DNA of 57,869 nucleotides from Cylindrobasidium torrendii FP15055 ss-10 (lineage: Eukaryota > Basidiomycota > Agaricomycetes > Agaricales > Physalacriaceae), in contig KN880584.1 of assembly GCA_000934385.1 (NCBI GenBank), positions 1 to 57,869 on the forward strand, in the 5' to 3' direction. The position numbers and the translations under genes were made by a program. The first letter of the stretch is position 1; every line of letters begins with the position of its first letter. A model generated the notes under the pieces. The model ran no database searches, was not told the origin of the DNA, and saw only the letters and a program-made list of their open reading frames with translations. Shown here in pieces: positions 22,839-34,741 of the stretch.

Positions 22839-23781
22839 ATGCTGCCTTTCGTCTTTCTTGCCATCGCTGCCACTGGCGCCGCCGCTCATGGCTATGTTCC
22901 GTTCATCGAAATAAACGGGACCGTCATTCCAGGCTGGGACATCGCGAAAGATCCGTACACAACGCCTCAGCCATTGCGAGTTGTCCGAGGCACGAAGCTT
23001 GTGTGTAGTTTTGCAGGTCTTGTCGGTTCATCCAAGTTTACCATTTATATCCAGGATTCAGGATTCATTTCCGACGTTACTTCCACCGACATAACATGCT
23101 CAATCGGAAACTCTGCCCTCCCTCCCGTACGTTGACATCGGTGCCAGACCTTTGTTCGATGCTAAAGTTCGCTAGGGTCCTATCACCGCAAACGTCGCTG
23201 CGGGAGGCTCAGTGAAGATGCTGTGGAACACCTGGCCCATTGGACACTACGGCCCCGTTCTCAACTACATGGCCAAATGCGCCACTGACGACTGCTCTAC
23301 CTTCAAAGGCGATACCGGATCTCCTTGGTTCAAGGTAGATCCTTTTTCAGACTTTTTCATCATGCTCATCGTCGGATAGATCCAACAAAGTGTCTACGAA
23401 AACGGAGAATGGGCGTCCGATACACTGGCGAAGAACAATTTCACGTACGAAGTTCGAATCCCGAGCAACATCGCGTCTGGCTCGTACCTTCTTCGCCATG
23501 AAAATCTAGCTTTGCACGGCGCGAGTAATGTTGGAGGCGCGCAGTTCTACCCAGGTGAGTTATATGTGTGGCTGGAATGGGCGATGTACTAATAGAACTT
23601 ACTAGTATGCGTGCAGCTGACGGTCACTGGTGGAGGCTCGCTGGCGCCGTCCGGCGGATTATCGTTTCCAGGCTCGTACGACGCTGAAGACCCCGGAATT
23701 CACTTCAACCCATATCAAGGCGAAGCTGCAAATCAGGCCTATGTCCCGCCTGGCGGGGATGTCTACCCAGGATTAACATAA
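22839..23781 (+). CDS. AA9 lytic polysaccharide monooxygenase
   Basis: Secreted copper enzyme that oxidatively cleaves cellulose or related glucans. The signal peptide MLPFVFLAIAATGAAA is followed directly by HGYVPF, so the mature N-terminal histidine can form half of the copper brace. The second brace histidine lies in NTWPIGHYGPVLNYMAKC. RHENLALHGAS followed by GAQFYPVCVQLTVTG carries the conserved outer-sphere His, the Gln and the axial Tyr. Introns were placed at 23001-23054, 23127-23175, 23335-23379 and 23555-23605. The first is exactly 54 nt with no in-frame stop; removing it restores the usual spacing before SDVTSTDITC. No CBM1 follows the catalytic domain. Confidence 0.93.
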
Positions 23782-24303
23782 GTCTACTTCAGTAACTGCA
23801 CTTTCATCGGGTTGTTTAATCTTACTATGTGGAGAATGCTATTACTATGTACTAGCCTGTTTCTTAATTTCAAAGTCAAAGATCGTAGAAGTCTTCTGTT
23901 CATTACGCGTGCTACCATTGTACCAACGTGCCACTACTATGCTTACTACTCGGAGTCAACCATCTTTGAAGGAACACCGCCGTCATGGTTCAGCCATGTT
24001 ATTGACCTCAATGCACTCGAAGGGGCGCTCAGCGGGCAACTGTCAATGATTGCTGACACTGTTTTGGAGCTTCAGCGTTATCCGCCTTCGAACTCGTAAG
24101 TGAGGCATTCACACAACGTACACATTTCTGACCAACTATGTGAAGCATCTACGAGATTCCTTCCTTCCTTTTTTTGACTATTTCTTGCTGACAAACTTTG
24201 GGGGACGATATCTCAGGATTCCCCGATGCCTTCGGGAAATCGAACGATGATAAATCCGTTGCCCAATTTGCCATTGAGCGCAAACTTTCTCGCACGCACA
24301 ACT
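23782..24303. other. Intergenic, no gene recognised
   Basis: About 520 bp between two same-strand genes. A short open frame at 23812-24099 has a hydrophobic start but no family signature or supporting context. It is taken as the 3' flank and promoter region. Confidence 0.4.
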
Positions 24304-24975
24304 ATGCACGTCCTCATCCTTGGCGGCACTGGCCCCAGCGGCCTCCTCCTCATCCAAGAGTTCTTGAAAACCCATGGTGATTCGGGCTCCATGGTCATAT
24401 ACGCGCGCACTCCGTCCAAGATACCTCAAGATATCTCCTCGCGTACCAATGTGACCGTAATCAAAGGAGAACTGGACGACAAGGCCGCGCTCACATCTGC
24501 GTTCGACGGACCCAAGTTCGATGCCGTGCTATCTGTCCTCGGACCGGCCCAAAACCATCCTCCAACACGTCCTATCGCCGCGTTCTATCGTGTCTTCATT
24601 GAGATCATGGCCGCCCACGGATGCAAGCGCCTCATCGCCCTGTCTACACCATCCGCGAAGGACACAAGGGACACGTTCTCCTTAGCTACGTGGCTTCTCG
24701 TCGGCTTCGTAAAGTTCTTCGTGAACAGCGCGTACAGAGACATCGTCGAAGCTACCGAAGTCATAAAGGAGGAGAGCACAAAGCACGGCATTGAATGGAC
24801 GATCGTTCGTGTGCCTGTTCTCACCATGAAGACAGAACAGAGGCCAATCGCGGGCTACGCTGGTGATGGAAAAGTGGGCATCTTCCTCAGTCGACATGCG
24901 TTGACAGAGTTCTATCTGAACGTCCTGGGGAGCAAGGAGTGGATTGGTAAGGCACCAGCGTTGTCTTCAGCGTAA
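24304..24975 (+). CDS. NmrA/BVR-like NAD(P)-binding protein (atypical SDR)
   Basis: A single-exon protein of 223 residues. The start at 24304 (MHVLILGGTGPSGLLLIQEF) puts the Rossmann glycine-rich loop GGTGPSG at the N-terminus, as expected; in-frame upstream ATGs would add an unsupported leader. VIYARTPSKIPQD gives the post-beta-2 basic residue that favours NADPH. VIKGELDDKAAL and DAVLSVLGPA follow the atypical-SDR pattern, and WTIVRVPVLT is typical of NAD(P)H-binding NmrA relatives. There is no catalytic YxxxK, so it may be a redox sensor or a reductase of unknown substrate. No signal peptide. Confidence 0.82.
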   Translation: MHVLILGGTGPSGLLLIQEFLKTHGDSGSMVIYARTPSKIPQDISSRTNVTVIKGELDDKAALTSAFDGPKFDAVLSVLGPAQNHPPTRPIAAFYRVFIEIMAAHGCKRLIALSTPSAKDTRDTFSLATWLLVGFVKFFVNSAYRDIVEATEVIKEESTKHGIEWTIVRVPVLTMKTEQRPIAGYAGDGKVGIFLSRHALTEFYLNVLGSKEWIGKAPALSSA

Positions 24976-25619
24976 TATCCCAATATATTTAGAGTTACTA
25001 GTCTACGTTGTTCAAGGTCGACGTTGGACGACCGGAGGATTTCGTTTATACGCACAATAAAGTATCGGGAGGACTACATAGTTCAGAACCAATCGTCGTA
25101 TGCATGAATCCGGATTCTATCCCTTGATACACACCACGGCTCTAGACGCATTTATAATTATAACTCCCGACCACAAAATTGATCGTAGAACATTGGATGC
25201 CGTAGACATGTGCGAAGGTCTGAGGATTGAAGGAACAAAAAATGAGGAAGCCGCCTGGTCATGGACAAGATCGCGTGTGGTCTTTGTCTTATGAGAAAAG
25301 GGACACTGACAGGGCGACAGGATCAAAATGACCAAGGTTCTTGCCGTAGTCTCTCTTGTAGTAGTGCATATATACTAGGTTCTCGCCTATGGAGCCTCAT
25401 AGAAAACTACGCATACCAAAACCAAGATCAACCTAACACGTGCGTGACATCCCAATTCGGAAAATCTACGCCACCCGAGGGAACAATGCCATCTCAACGG
25501 CTGACTCAGCAAAGGCGTCTTTGTCAGGGTGTTTGTGCTTATTTGTCTGATGCTGTTTCGACCAAAACAGTTGCATACTCTTCACAGTCCTACCACCACC
25601 ATCACCACCACTTGTGACA
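24976..25619. other. Intergenic, no gene recognised
   Basis: About 640 bp of promoter and 3' flank. A CCA/CAC-rich stretch (about 25592-25614) lies in the presumed 5' leader of the next gene; a similar ACCACCACCAT leader precedes its paralog near 45000. No coding signature was recognised. Confidence 0.4.
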
Positions 25620-28118
25620 ATGAGCTCCGAAATTCTGCGAAGAGATATGTGGAAAAGGACGACAAGTGCATTACTTGGCCTTGTTAAAGGTAAAGACCAT
25701 AAGCTAGCTCTGGTGGGCGCGCGCTGACGCGCCCATAGATCATATTGCCAGTGCCGTCAAACATGATACAACTTCCACCGAATCCGACTCTGATTACCAC
25801 TCGGACAGCGAAGATGACGATTATGAAGACAAGAGGCCAGTTTCGCGCACTTCCAGTGTTGACGACGAGAAGAAGGACGAGAGTGATCTGCCGGATGTGC
25901 GCAAGTCGGACAGCCCAGAACCACGAGCCCAGAAAGACGATACCTGCAAGACTGCAGACAATGCGAATTTGGAGCCAGCGGCGCACACCATCGCCAGGAG
26001 CCAGAAAAATTCTTCTGCAGCAAAGGTGGCGACGACTCCGACGGGATCTGATAACAATACATCACAGCTTTCGAATCCCACCCCTACACGTCCCAGGGTC
26101 CTTACAAGGACCATGGCATTTGCGAAAATCCCAGTTGGTCCGCGCGCCAGCGTCAGTCCCTCACTCCAGACGGGCGCGGAAGAGCCGTCCTTGGCCGCTA
26201 AGACGCGATCCGGTATCGCTGAGCAGCGGCCTGGCTCTATCCCAACGTCAGTTTCGCCAAACCCTTCTTCGCGGCCTAAGGAGACTGAGCGGAAAGCACC
26301 TGCACGCGTCGGTGGCAGGCTCGTGAGACAGCACGCAGTTTCGAATCTCGCGGCCAAGGGAAGTTCAACAACGGTACCGCCGCCCACGCCCAAGTTCCAA
26401 TATGCCACTCGTGCACAGACAAAGGAATCTGCGACCACTTCGGATCGTAGAGTAGTCCCGGCGCTGCAACGCAAGAATCCTTCGCACGCACCAGTTCACT
26501 CATCTATGCGCCCTCCGCCTTTAACTCTTGCGGCCATACGGAACTTGAACGCGTCAGCGCGCCCAGCTGCAAGTTCTGGCCGTGTGCTCACAAGAACGCA
26601 AGCTGTTTCGAATGTCCTGGCCAACAAGGCGTCCTTGCCGTTATCGGAAGTCCCGTCTTCTCAGCCTGGCTCGTCAACAACAACGATCTCTTCGACCACG
26701 GACAAGGTTTCTCGACCAACATTATCCCGTACCGCCGCCAGCGGTGGCCCCGCACAACGTTTGTCGCTGAAAGACCTAGTACTCCGCAACCGTCACGCGC
26801 GCCCTCCTGCAACAGTCAAGCCTAAGTTCATCTTCGGACCGGACAGACCAAAGCTTCTTCCTCTACCTGATAGCGAGGTCCTCGTCACTCCGGCGCCGCC
26901 TGCACCTGATTTTGAGTTCGCTGAACCACAGAGACCGCCACATACTGTGCGAAGACTGCGCCGCGAAATCGACAGACAATTTGGGAAAGATGGGCCGGAG
27001 AAAGTGTTGGAAAATTTGACGCGGTACATTCGAGAACAGAGTGTCATAGCTGGTCGAAAGAAGAAGGTTCCCAAGGCGAGGGGATACAGGCCGCCGAGGA
27101 GTCATTTCAGCTGGCGCGATTTACCCGATTGGATTCCTGACGAGAAGCAGATAGAGTTTCTGAACGATATGGAGAGCAGAAGGACAGCAAAGTGGGAACG
27201 GATGGATGGTTGGAATGTTGATAGAGAGGATATAGATCGGCCTGCGTGGGATGTCGATTCAGACAGTGAGACAGATGAGGAGGAAGAGGAGAATGAGGAG
27301 GAGGAGATTGAAGCGCTGGCGACGGCAGATGATGCAGATGAATCGGATGAGACTGAGCCTGCGCCTGAGCCGAAGAAATCGAGGTCAAAGGTCGCAAAGG
27401 GTAAAGGCAAGAAACGCCCTGATGATGATGGGGAGGAGGATTCGCAGCCTGAGGCGACCGTCGAGGAGACCAAGCCTCGTACCAGGAGCCGCAGACTTGT
27501 GCCTGAGCCGCCTTCAACTGCGGAAGGTGAGTTTCCTCATATCACTCTTTTCGGCGTGTTTCTGACCTTCCCTCTAGAGCAACCCGAGCGCCGTACTAAT
27601 CCGACGCGCGCTGCTCGTCCAGCTTCTGGGACCATGACTTTGACTCGGAAGCGCAAGGTTGAAGAGGTGGAAGAGGTTGAGGCCCCTCCTGCTCAGCGAC
27701 GCCGTTCGACGAGGAGCACCAACGCTGCTGGTGAGTTTCAGAGTCATCGTCAGAGTATTCTTGATCTAACTCCAGCATCAGCGTCCAACTCTCGTGTCAA
27801 GGTTGAGGATATTGAGCCTACTACGACGAAGAAAGCTGCGCCAAAGAAAGCTGCAGCAAAAAGCCCGCGGCAAAGAGGAAGCCTGCGCCGACGAAGCCTG
27901 TGGAGAAGAAGGGAACAGGAAAAGGAAAGGCGAAAGAGGAGGAGCCTAGGGCCAAGGAGGTTGCAGCGGAGACGCCTGTAGACAAGGCTGGTACGTTTAT
28001 GAGCTATCGATGCAATGCCTTCCTTCCTAACTCACTTTCAGAAGTAAAGAGCGAAGAAGACCAAGTTCCCGAGGGTCGTGTATTGCGTTCGAGGTCAAAG
28101 AAGACCGCCAAGAAGTAA
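25620..28118 (+). CDS. Lys/Arg-rich nuclear-type protein, paralog 1 (possible frameshift)
   Basis: I do not recognise a named domain. Exon 1 (MSSEILRRDMWKRTTSALLG) joins through a 49-nt intron to a long, disordered, acidic then basic protein. A conserved central block includes TVRRLRREIDRQFG and SHFSWRDLPDWIPDEKQIEF, followed by an acidic run and RTNPTRAARPASG. The AT-hook/H1-like tail is KKAAPKKAAAK, and the C-terminus is EGRVLRSRSKKTAKK. The composition suggests a nuclear, perhaps DNA-binding, protein. After KAAAK the open frame leaves the KPAAKRKPAPTKPVEKK frame that its paralog supports; the switch coincides with the A5 run at 27858-27862. This is either a real one-base loss or a sequencing error. 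Confidence 0.6.
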
Positions 28119-28349
28119 ATAGAAACTGTCCATGTAGATATATGTGTACAGTTAGTTTTCTTTTACCTACAAATAATATCTTTATTATTATTGCTTATAC
28201 CTTGATGACGGGAGTCGTGACCGCGGAGAACAGAACAGCACTTGTCACATGAGATGATGCTCTTACGCGATCGAGAGGGTCCACTCTGCACTCTTTGTGT
28301 TCTCACCTTCATGCCACTGGCAGAAACCACATCTTGACCAGCCGCCGCG
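28119..28349. other. Short intergenic region
   Basis: About 230 bp between two same-strand genes. It contains A/T-rich 3' flank (TTTATTATTATTG near 28180) and the J-protein promoter. Confidence 0.4.
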
Positions 28350-29751
28350 ATGTCCAGTCAACTGTACAGCATCCTAGGCTGGTTTTTCCTCCCCAATCTG
28401 GCCACACGACATAGCCTGAAGCTCCTCTACAAGAGCGGATTTCTTGCTCCACCAACCAACCAGCCGACGCAGAGCCTCCACCACCGCCTCGCGTACTCTA
28501 CCGTCGTTGGAGCCTATCTCATATTCACGCTCGTCTGGAGCGCGGCTCACATCGACAACAACTTTTACGAAATTCTCGGCGTTGGGCGCGACACCGATGA
28601 CGATGGACTCAAGGCAGCATTCCGACAGTTTGCACGCAGAAATCATCCGGATAAAGTTGGACCGCAGGGAATGGAGTTGTTCTTGGCTGTTAGGAATAGC
28701 TTCGAGGCGTTGAAAAGTCCATTGACGCGGTGGGCATACGACCGGTACGTCTGTTCGCCCCATTGTGCCACTATATGCGCATTTTCCGCTGCGGCCTGCC
28801 TCTGCCTCACTCGTGCTTACACTATCTCGCAGATTTGGAGAAGATGCCATGCGCTGGGAAGGTCTCTCTACTCGCAGCGAATACCTCCACCGCGGGCTGA
28901 TGCAGTCCTCTGGCTTCCACATCGTCTCGTTCCTCATTCTCCTCGTTATGTCAGCAGTCGGCGGACGCAATCCAGTCAGCTTCTGGCGCTACATCATGTT
29001 CTTCTCCGCCCTCATTCTCGAATTGGCCTTCGTTATCTCCCCCGCCGCGGTCCCAGAGCTCGTCGCGTTCGCCAAACTCTTTCCATCAAGAGTGACATTT
29101 CAACATATCCGACTCCTGCACAATATATTCTTCTCTGCCTCTATAGGCATCTCCCGGATTGGACCTGCGCTTTTCCCAACGGATGAAAAGGACGACGTAC
29201 TGATGCAAGCCCAGGCAGCGAGCGTCATGGTGTCCGCCCTCATGCAAAGCGATCTGCGTCCAGCCGAGCTACCCAGTCCGCCTGGTGGTGAGGCCTCGAT
29301 ATCGAGCAACACTATCCAGGAGCTTTCCAATGAACTAGAGAACATGGTCATCGAGCGCCTCCTCGTCACGAGGGGCGGACCCTTGGCCAGCGCGGTGCAG
29401 AAAGCTATTGCTGATGGCCGGGCGATGGCGCAGACGGCGGTGGAGACTGTTGTTTCTGCCGCGACATCTCGGGCGTCGAGCGAGGAGCCCAGCGAGAGGG
29501 AGCAGTCCCCCGAGGTCGTCGAGGTCGAGGGACCATCGCTGCCTACGCCTTCGATGTCCATTCGAGGATTCTCTCATCCGCCGCCTGAAGTCGCCAATGT
29601 AGAAGTGGAGGAAGTGGGCGAAGTGGGGTTTATGGTGACACCTAATGCTGTACGGACGCTCGGAGGGATGTCGCCTCGTCCTTCTCCGTTGGCGGACAGG
29701 TCAAGGTCAAGCAGTCCTAGTGGTTCGGTGGATGCCTCTTATGCAGATTAA
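28350..29751 (+). CDS. Membrane J-domain (DnaJ/Hsp40) co-chaperone
   Basis: Exons 28350-28744 and 28833-29751 give about 437 residues. A hydrophobic segment (VVGAYLIFTLVWSAAHI, residues about 51-67) precedes a J-domain (FYEILGVGRDTDDDGLKAAF, then RRNHPDKVGP), with the HPD motif needed to stimulate Hsp70 ATPase. Two further membrane segments follow (HIVSFLILLVMSAVGG and YIMFFSALILELAFVISPAA). The C-terminal 200 residues are Ser/Pro/Glu-rich and probably disordered. This layout matches fungal ER or vacuolar membrane J-proteins; the exact membrane is inferred. The intron interrupts the end of the J-domain. Confidence 0.87.
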
Positions 29752-30969
29752 CTGGGACTCGTAGATTACAGCTATGTATTTATCTGTGCTGGTGTACTGT
29801 GAATACTTTGGGCACAATGTATTTTTATGGTTTGCACTCTTGAACCTGCGTTTCCTTTCGATGATGGTGCTCAGTGCCCTCCTTTGTTTGTACCAGAGGG
29901 ATGCACGTTGATGCATCTTTGTGTGTAAGTGAGGTATGGCGTTGACGTTAGTACGATTCAAAGGTTGGCGCTCCAGCGCTTCAGCCTCACTGCCACTTAG
30001 CTTGGAGTGAACGGTGTTCTAGTCAGTGGTGTTCATAGAGATACGCGCATTCATTTTGGCAACGGACACAAGTATTGGTTGGCATAGTCTGCTTCAAGGT
30101 CTGCTTGGCTTTTGTCATAGGCGCCATCCACGGACGGAACATAACCTTAGAGGTGGTCTAGATGCAAGCAAAGCCGTCCGGAAGGCGTACAACGGCGGTA
30201 GCATGCCTTGAGCTTGAACATACCATTGGCATTGCTATAGATGAGCAATGGATGAGCAAGAATACGCGCTCAACCTACGCCTCTATGTGTGGCCTTCAAC
30301 CAACCACTGATCTCCAGCTGAACCATTAAAGCGGGTTCTCCAGGTGCCACTTCGTACGACCACGGCCGCGGCCGAGAGATTTCCTGCGAGACCGTAACGT
30401 TTGAAACCACAAAATATTGCGGGCAAAACCTCCATTTTGGGGTTGTTTCACTGAGACTTGGCTCAGAAACCCTGGGGATACGACTCTGTTTGAATGGCGC
30501 GCGAACCACGTGCCCGCGAGTGGCACAGCCACTATCAAGATGAACGCTTCTAAAACGTGCGATCAAAGCTAGGGATATCAGCGTTTGAACTGGCTTTGAC
30601 ATCGACCACCACCAGAGAAATATTGCAGCAGTGTTTTTGCGGCGCCTTTTTGCAGAGAAAAATTCGCTGAAAATCCAGCAACAAATGGGGCCAGGTTGCG
30701 AGATCCGGTCGCCGGCCGGTCCGATCTTGGATATGTCGTCAACCTAAAGAAAAAACCTCCTTTTTGGTCCTCTTCCTTACGTTTTTATTTCCGCTGCGAC
30801 GGATCTCGAGAGAGACTTATAAGAGAGCCCCTTCAACGGCGGTAAGTACACACAACGTCCTCCCTATGTCTTCCCAACTAAACTTATCTTCCAGACTGGG
30901 ATTCGGCTTACAACGGTTCGGTCTTTTTGCAGACAAAGCACTAGTCAACAACTAATCGCGCCATCGGTT
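29752..30969. other. Intergenic, no gene recognised
   Basis: About 1.2 kb between the J-protein and IDO genes. Small frames on both strands (for example 30270-30602 minus) have no recognisable family. No repeats or RNA genes were seen. Confidence 0.4.
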
Positions 30970-30975
30970 TATAAA
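30970..30975 (+). promoter_or_regulatory. TATA-like box near the IDO start
   Basis: TATAAA followed by GG, 32 bp upstream of the predicted IDO ATG at 31002. This implies a very short 5' leader if it is used. Confidence 0.4.
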
Positions 30976-31001
30976 GGACACTCCAGGCCATCTTCGCCTT
31001 C

Positions 31002-32407
31002 ATGGACCTCCTTCCACACGACCATTTCCTTGCCCAACCGCGGCCAGACGCACAGCAGACCTCGGCCGAGCTTGCTGGCGTCGTCGATACCACCACCCTC
31101 GCCGCCCATGATTTCGACGTCGACAACCGCACGGGGTTCATGCCCCCTCAGCCACCTCCTGCACGGCTGCCCGTAGACTGGGAGCCGTGGGAGCTCATCC
31201 TCGACGAGGCCATCCATCGGCGACTGCAGCTTGCCCAGAAGCCGAACATTACCCAGGAGGAGATGGATTCATCAGCGGCATGGCGAGCCAATGCATCTGC
31301 TGTGAGTACTGCAGCGGTCTTACCTCGTTCTTTCTCATCGTATTGCAGCTTCCTGTCCTGCCCACCGACTCGCTCCATACGTCCGAAGTCAACCTCCGGC
31401 GCGCCCACCATGTCCTCACATTCATCATGCATTTCTACATCCATTCTATCCCGCTAGACCAGCCAGTGGTCATCCCTAGGGGCGTCGGTATACCATTGCT
31501 ACAAGTCTCCAAGCAACTCAACCTTCCACCTGTTCTCACATACTCCGACAACGTCCTCTACAACTGGGATCTCATCACTCCTTCGGCAGAGCCTACTCCA
31601 GGCCTATTCAACCTTCGCTCCCAGACCCTGTTCACCGGCACCAACGATGAGCAAGAGTTCTATCTCGCTTCATCAAGGATAGAAGTTCGCGGCGTCGAGG
31701 CACTCGAGCTCATGCGAGAGACCATGGACGAAGCATTCGTGAGCGACGATATTGCTATCCAGCGTATCAGCGGCTACCTCGAGCGGCTGTCTGTTGTCAT
31801 CGACGAGCTCAAGGGCCTTCTCATGCACGTCAAGGAGGGCTGCAATCCCATTGTCTTCTACGATGAAATCCGACCATGGTTCCGCGGCCTCGACTCCGAC
31901 CCAGCCAAACGCCCGTGGGTGTTCGAAGGTATCGAGGAGGCAGGCATCCCATACCCAACCGAACTCTCCGGTCCTTCCGCTGCCCAAAGCTCGCTCATTC
32001 ACGTCCTCGACATTTTTCTCGGCGTGGTGCAGTACTCGCACTCGTCGACGATCACAGGGCACTCCGCCGATGTCCCGGCAAAACGTGCATTCCTTGAGCG
32101 TATGCGCGCCTACATGCCTCGCCACCACCGTAACTTCCTCGCCCATCTCGCTGCGAACCCACGTCCGTTGCGAGAGCTTGTTATTTCTCGAGGCGACGCC
32201 AAGCTCGAGGCGGCATATAACAAGGCTGTGGGTGCGCTGAAGTCGTTTAGGGACTCGCATATCACGATTGTTGCATTGTATATCATTGGGCCGTCGAGGA
32301 GGACAGCGAATCCGGAGGATGGGCCGCTCAAGGGGACGGGAGGGACGCATTTGGCTAAGTTTTTGAAGGAGGTGAGGGATGGGACGCAGGGGGCCGTTCT
32401 TAAGTGA
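31002..32407 (+). CDS. IDO: Indoleamine 2,3-dioxygenase
   Basis: Heme dioxygenase that opens the indole ring of L-tryptophan to N-formylkynurenine, the first step of kynurenine and de novo NAD synthesis. Exons 31002-31301 and 31349-32407 join in frame to about 452 residues, normal for fungal IDOs. Family blocks seen are LPPVLTYSDNVLYNW, IVFYDEIRPWFRGL, RAYMPRHHRNFLAHL, ALKSFRDSHITIVALYII (with the proximal heme histidine) and the late GTGGTHLAKFLKEV loop. No signal peptide is seen, so it is cytosolic. All diagnostic motifs are intact. Confidence 0.93.
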
Positions 32408-32857
32408 AGAACATGTATTTGTGTTATTTGTGTACTATATAGATTCGAGGATACCTTATTGCTGCTTTGCTTGATTTCCTGCTCAATTGAGTGAATGCGC
32501 CGCGGAAGAAGACGACTTGATAGTTCTAAGGTTTTAGTCGGCGAAAGATACGCTGTTTCTCGTACATGTACTAATATCCATAAGATGGGGAGGGTCAAGG
32601 GGTGCGAATAAATGCAAACCGTATACATACGGTGCGAACAAGGATATATCATCGGCGCTTGCTTTGTATATCTTGCTTTCTGTGACCAGCTTCACGGTCG
32701 CTGGCCAGGTCTGTAGCTTCAGGACAAAGCTCCATTGGTTGAGGCTGCGTTGCACATTTCCAAGACGGCTGCAAGGACATTTCGGCAAGAGTTCAGCGCT
32801 CGTTTTCCAATGAACAACATGTTCTACGTATGTACAACTAATATTCGGAACCGACCC
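32408..32857. other. Intergenic between convergent genes
   Basis: About 450 bp between the 3' ends of IDO and BTB-like B. It is presumably 3' UTR sequence. No coding signature was recognised. Confidence 0.4.
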
Positions 32858-34741
32858 TCATTTAGCTCCAGGACTAGCGGCAGCCTGTGCCGCAGCAAGC
32901 CTAGCGGCGAGGGATTGAACTTGGCCGTTCTTAAGCTTTTTGTTCTCCGATTTCCCTCTTGAGACTGAGACTCCCGGTCCGTGCAAAAGTACTCTCTGCA
33001 AAACTGGTTGGATATGCGTCTCCCCATCAACCAGACGCTGCACCACTCCTGCGACGCCTTCCCTGACACCGGTTTCTTTCGCGTAGTGAGAGAGAAGCAC
33101 TGTGATCTCGGCTTCAAGAATCTCTGGATATCTGCATAATATCATCAGCATCCCGGCTGAAGGACGCTTTGTGTGACGTACTGAGAAGAAAAGACGGAGA
33201 AAGTCTCCTTGACGATGTTGTGTATGGTCAACTGGCTCTTGATGTTCTCGAACGCCATTGTTTTGAGGATAGTCAGCCCGAACTATCGAATGTCACAATG
33301 AGCATCGGTTAGCAAAGGAGAAACGCAGATGTACCATGGTGGCAAAACGGTACATGGATTTGGGAGAGCAGGTCCCATTGGCGTTGAAGCGAGCCGCGGC
33401 TTCCTCGTCGTTGGTGTAAGACGACCGAAGTTTTGAAAACTTGATATCCTCGAAGTATGCGTAGTTCTGGAATGCCAGCCACCTGTCGCATGATGAAGGT
33501 CAGCGTCGGACGTCCGATTAAATTGGTGAATACTAGCGTTCTCGCAGCAATTTTACGAAGAAAAATAACACGGCCCATCCGCAAGAATTTTATGCCGCTA
33601 GAGTCCTGTAGAGCTCTAGTTCGAGGATGAGTCCGTTGGGTGGGGTTATATGAAAATGAGCGATACGGACTGTATTTGTGCACTCTCCGTACCTTCTTCG
33701 TGAGCGACTCGCGCATCCGAGTCTGAGGTGATATCCATGGAGTCTTGCAGCACTTCGGAGGGGTCATCAAAGGATGACGGAGGCCCTGAGGAGCTGCTTT
33801 GCATATCGCTCTCCACGCTGTCCTCGTTGCCGCTATCGACATCGAAGCTATCTTCCAGGTCACTGTCGCTCGCATAGCCGTATATATCCGCAGAGTCTTC
33901 AGATGCTTTAGGCTGGTAAAGGTCGATGGCGCATTCAGGTTCTTTGAACACTGGCGTGTAGTTAGCTTTTTGCACGCTTTACGGAATGAATCATGACGAC
34001 ACACAAACATTCACATTAAACTCAGCTGTGCGCAGGACGGACGCGGAAGCGAAGAAAGATGCTGGGAAAACGGCTTTTCCATTGCGTGCACGGCGAGAGT
34101 AGGCAATGACCTTGATATTCGCGATGTCTCCCGTGTGAAACGTGTCTTTGACCCGTTCTACGACGGCGTTATTGGTACGCATGCGGGAGTTACCTAGCAC
34201 GACGGCAATCTTGAAGTCATATTGCTCGAGGAAGCTCCCTTCTGGTGATTGATCCCTGCGCATGTTAAAGTGAAATACGTGGATATCTATCCTTCCGGGC
34301 ACAGGTTGGTCAGAGATCATTGGACTGATAATCTCCTTGGAAAAGTTGAAGCCATTCTGTGAGGGGTCACCTCTAGTGCATACGATGGATTCTATGACGA
34401 GGTGGCGCGCACGCAACAGGCGAAGGAGTCCATCACTGGACAGAACAAAGGACAATTGGAATCGACCGATACCGGATTTTTTCTTTGAGAGTTGAATTAG
34501 CTTCATCAGCTAATGATGTGGATCTAACCTGAAGCTCTCCCAGAGACGCAGATATCTCCTGCGACTGAATCGAGTTGGGCAGAGGCAATCGCTCCAAGTT
34601 ATATCTCCATCCAAGCCCACACATATCGCTTACTATGGAGCATCTTTCCTCCATCTTTAAAAGGGATCTTTGCGAGACAGAAAGCTCGACTTTATAAGTT
34701 AACCCATCATCGCTGACCTCTTCGATGCCGACGCGGTCCAT
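32858..34741 (-). CDS. BTB-like protein with MATH-like N-terminus, paralog B
   Basis: The start at 34741 gives MDRVGIEEVSDDGLTYKVEL, then the MATH-like CGLGWRYNLERLPLP. The middle has DTFHTGDIANIKVIAYSRRA and ASFFASASVLRTAEF, a BTB-core-like stretch. The acidic linker is DIYGYASDSDLEDSFDVDSG. The C-terminal block has IKFLRMGRVIFLRKIAART, a WLAFQNYAYF-type stretch, then YPEILEAEITVLLSHYAK and a basic tail ending at 32858. At least six short introns are required. It is most similar to paralog C, with which it also shares its upstream region. Its role is inferred only by analogy with BTB adaptors. Confidence 0.7.

Noticed and set aside
25821..26474. 217-codon minus-strand frame opposite the basic nuclear-type gene
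   Set aside because: Antisense shadow of a GC-rich, low-complexity coding region. The plus strand has paralog support.
27840..27900. Histone H1 call from the KKAAPKKAAAK tail
   Set aside because: There is no globular H15 domain. Lysine/alanine-rich tails occur in many nuclear proteins.
28374..28970. 198-codon minus-strand frame opposite the J-protein
   Set aside because: Shadow of the J-domain gene, which has HPD, membrane segments and a good intron.
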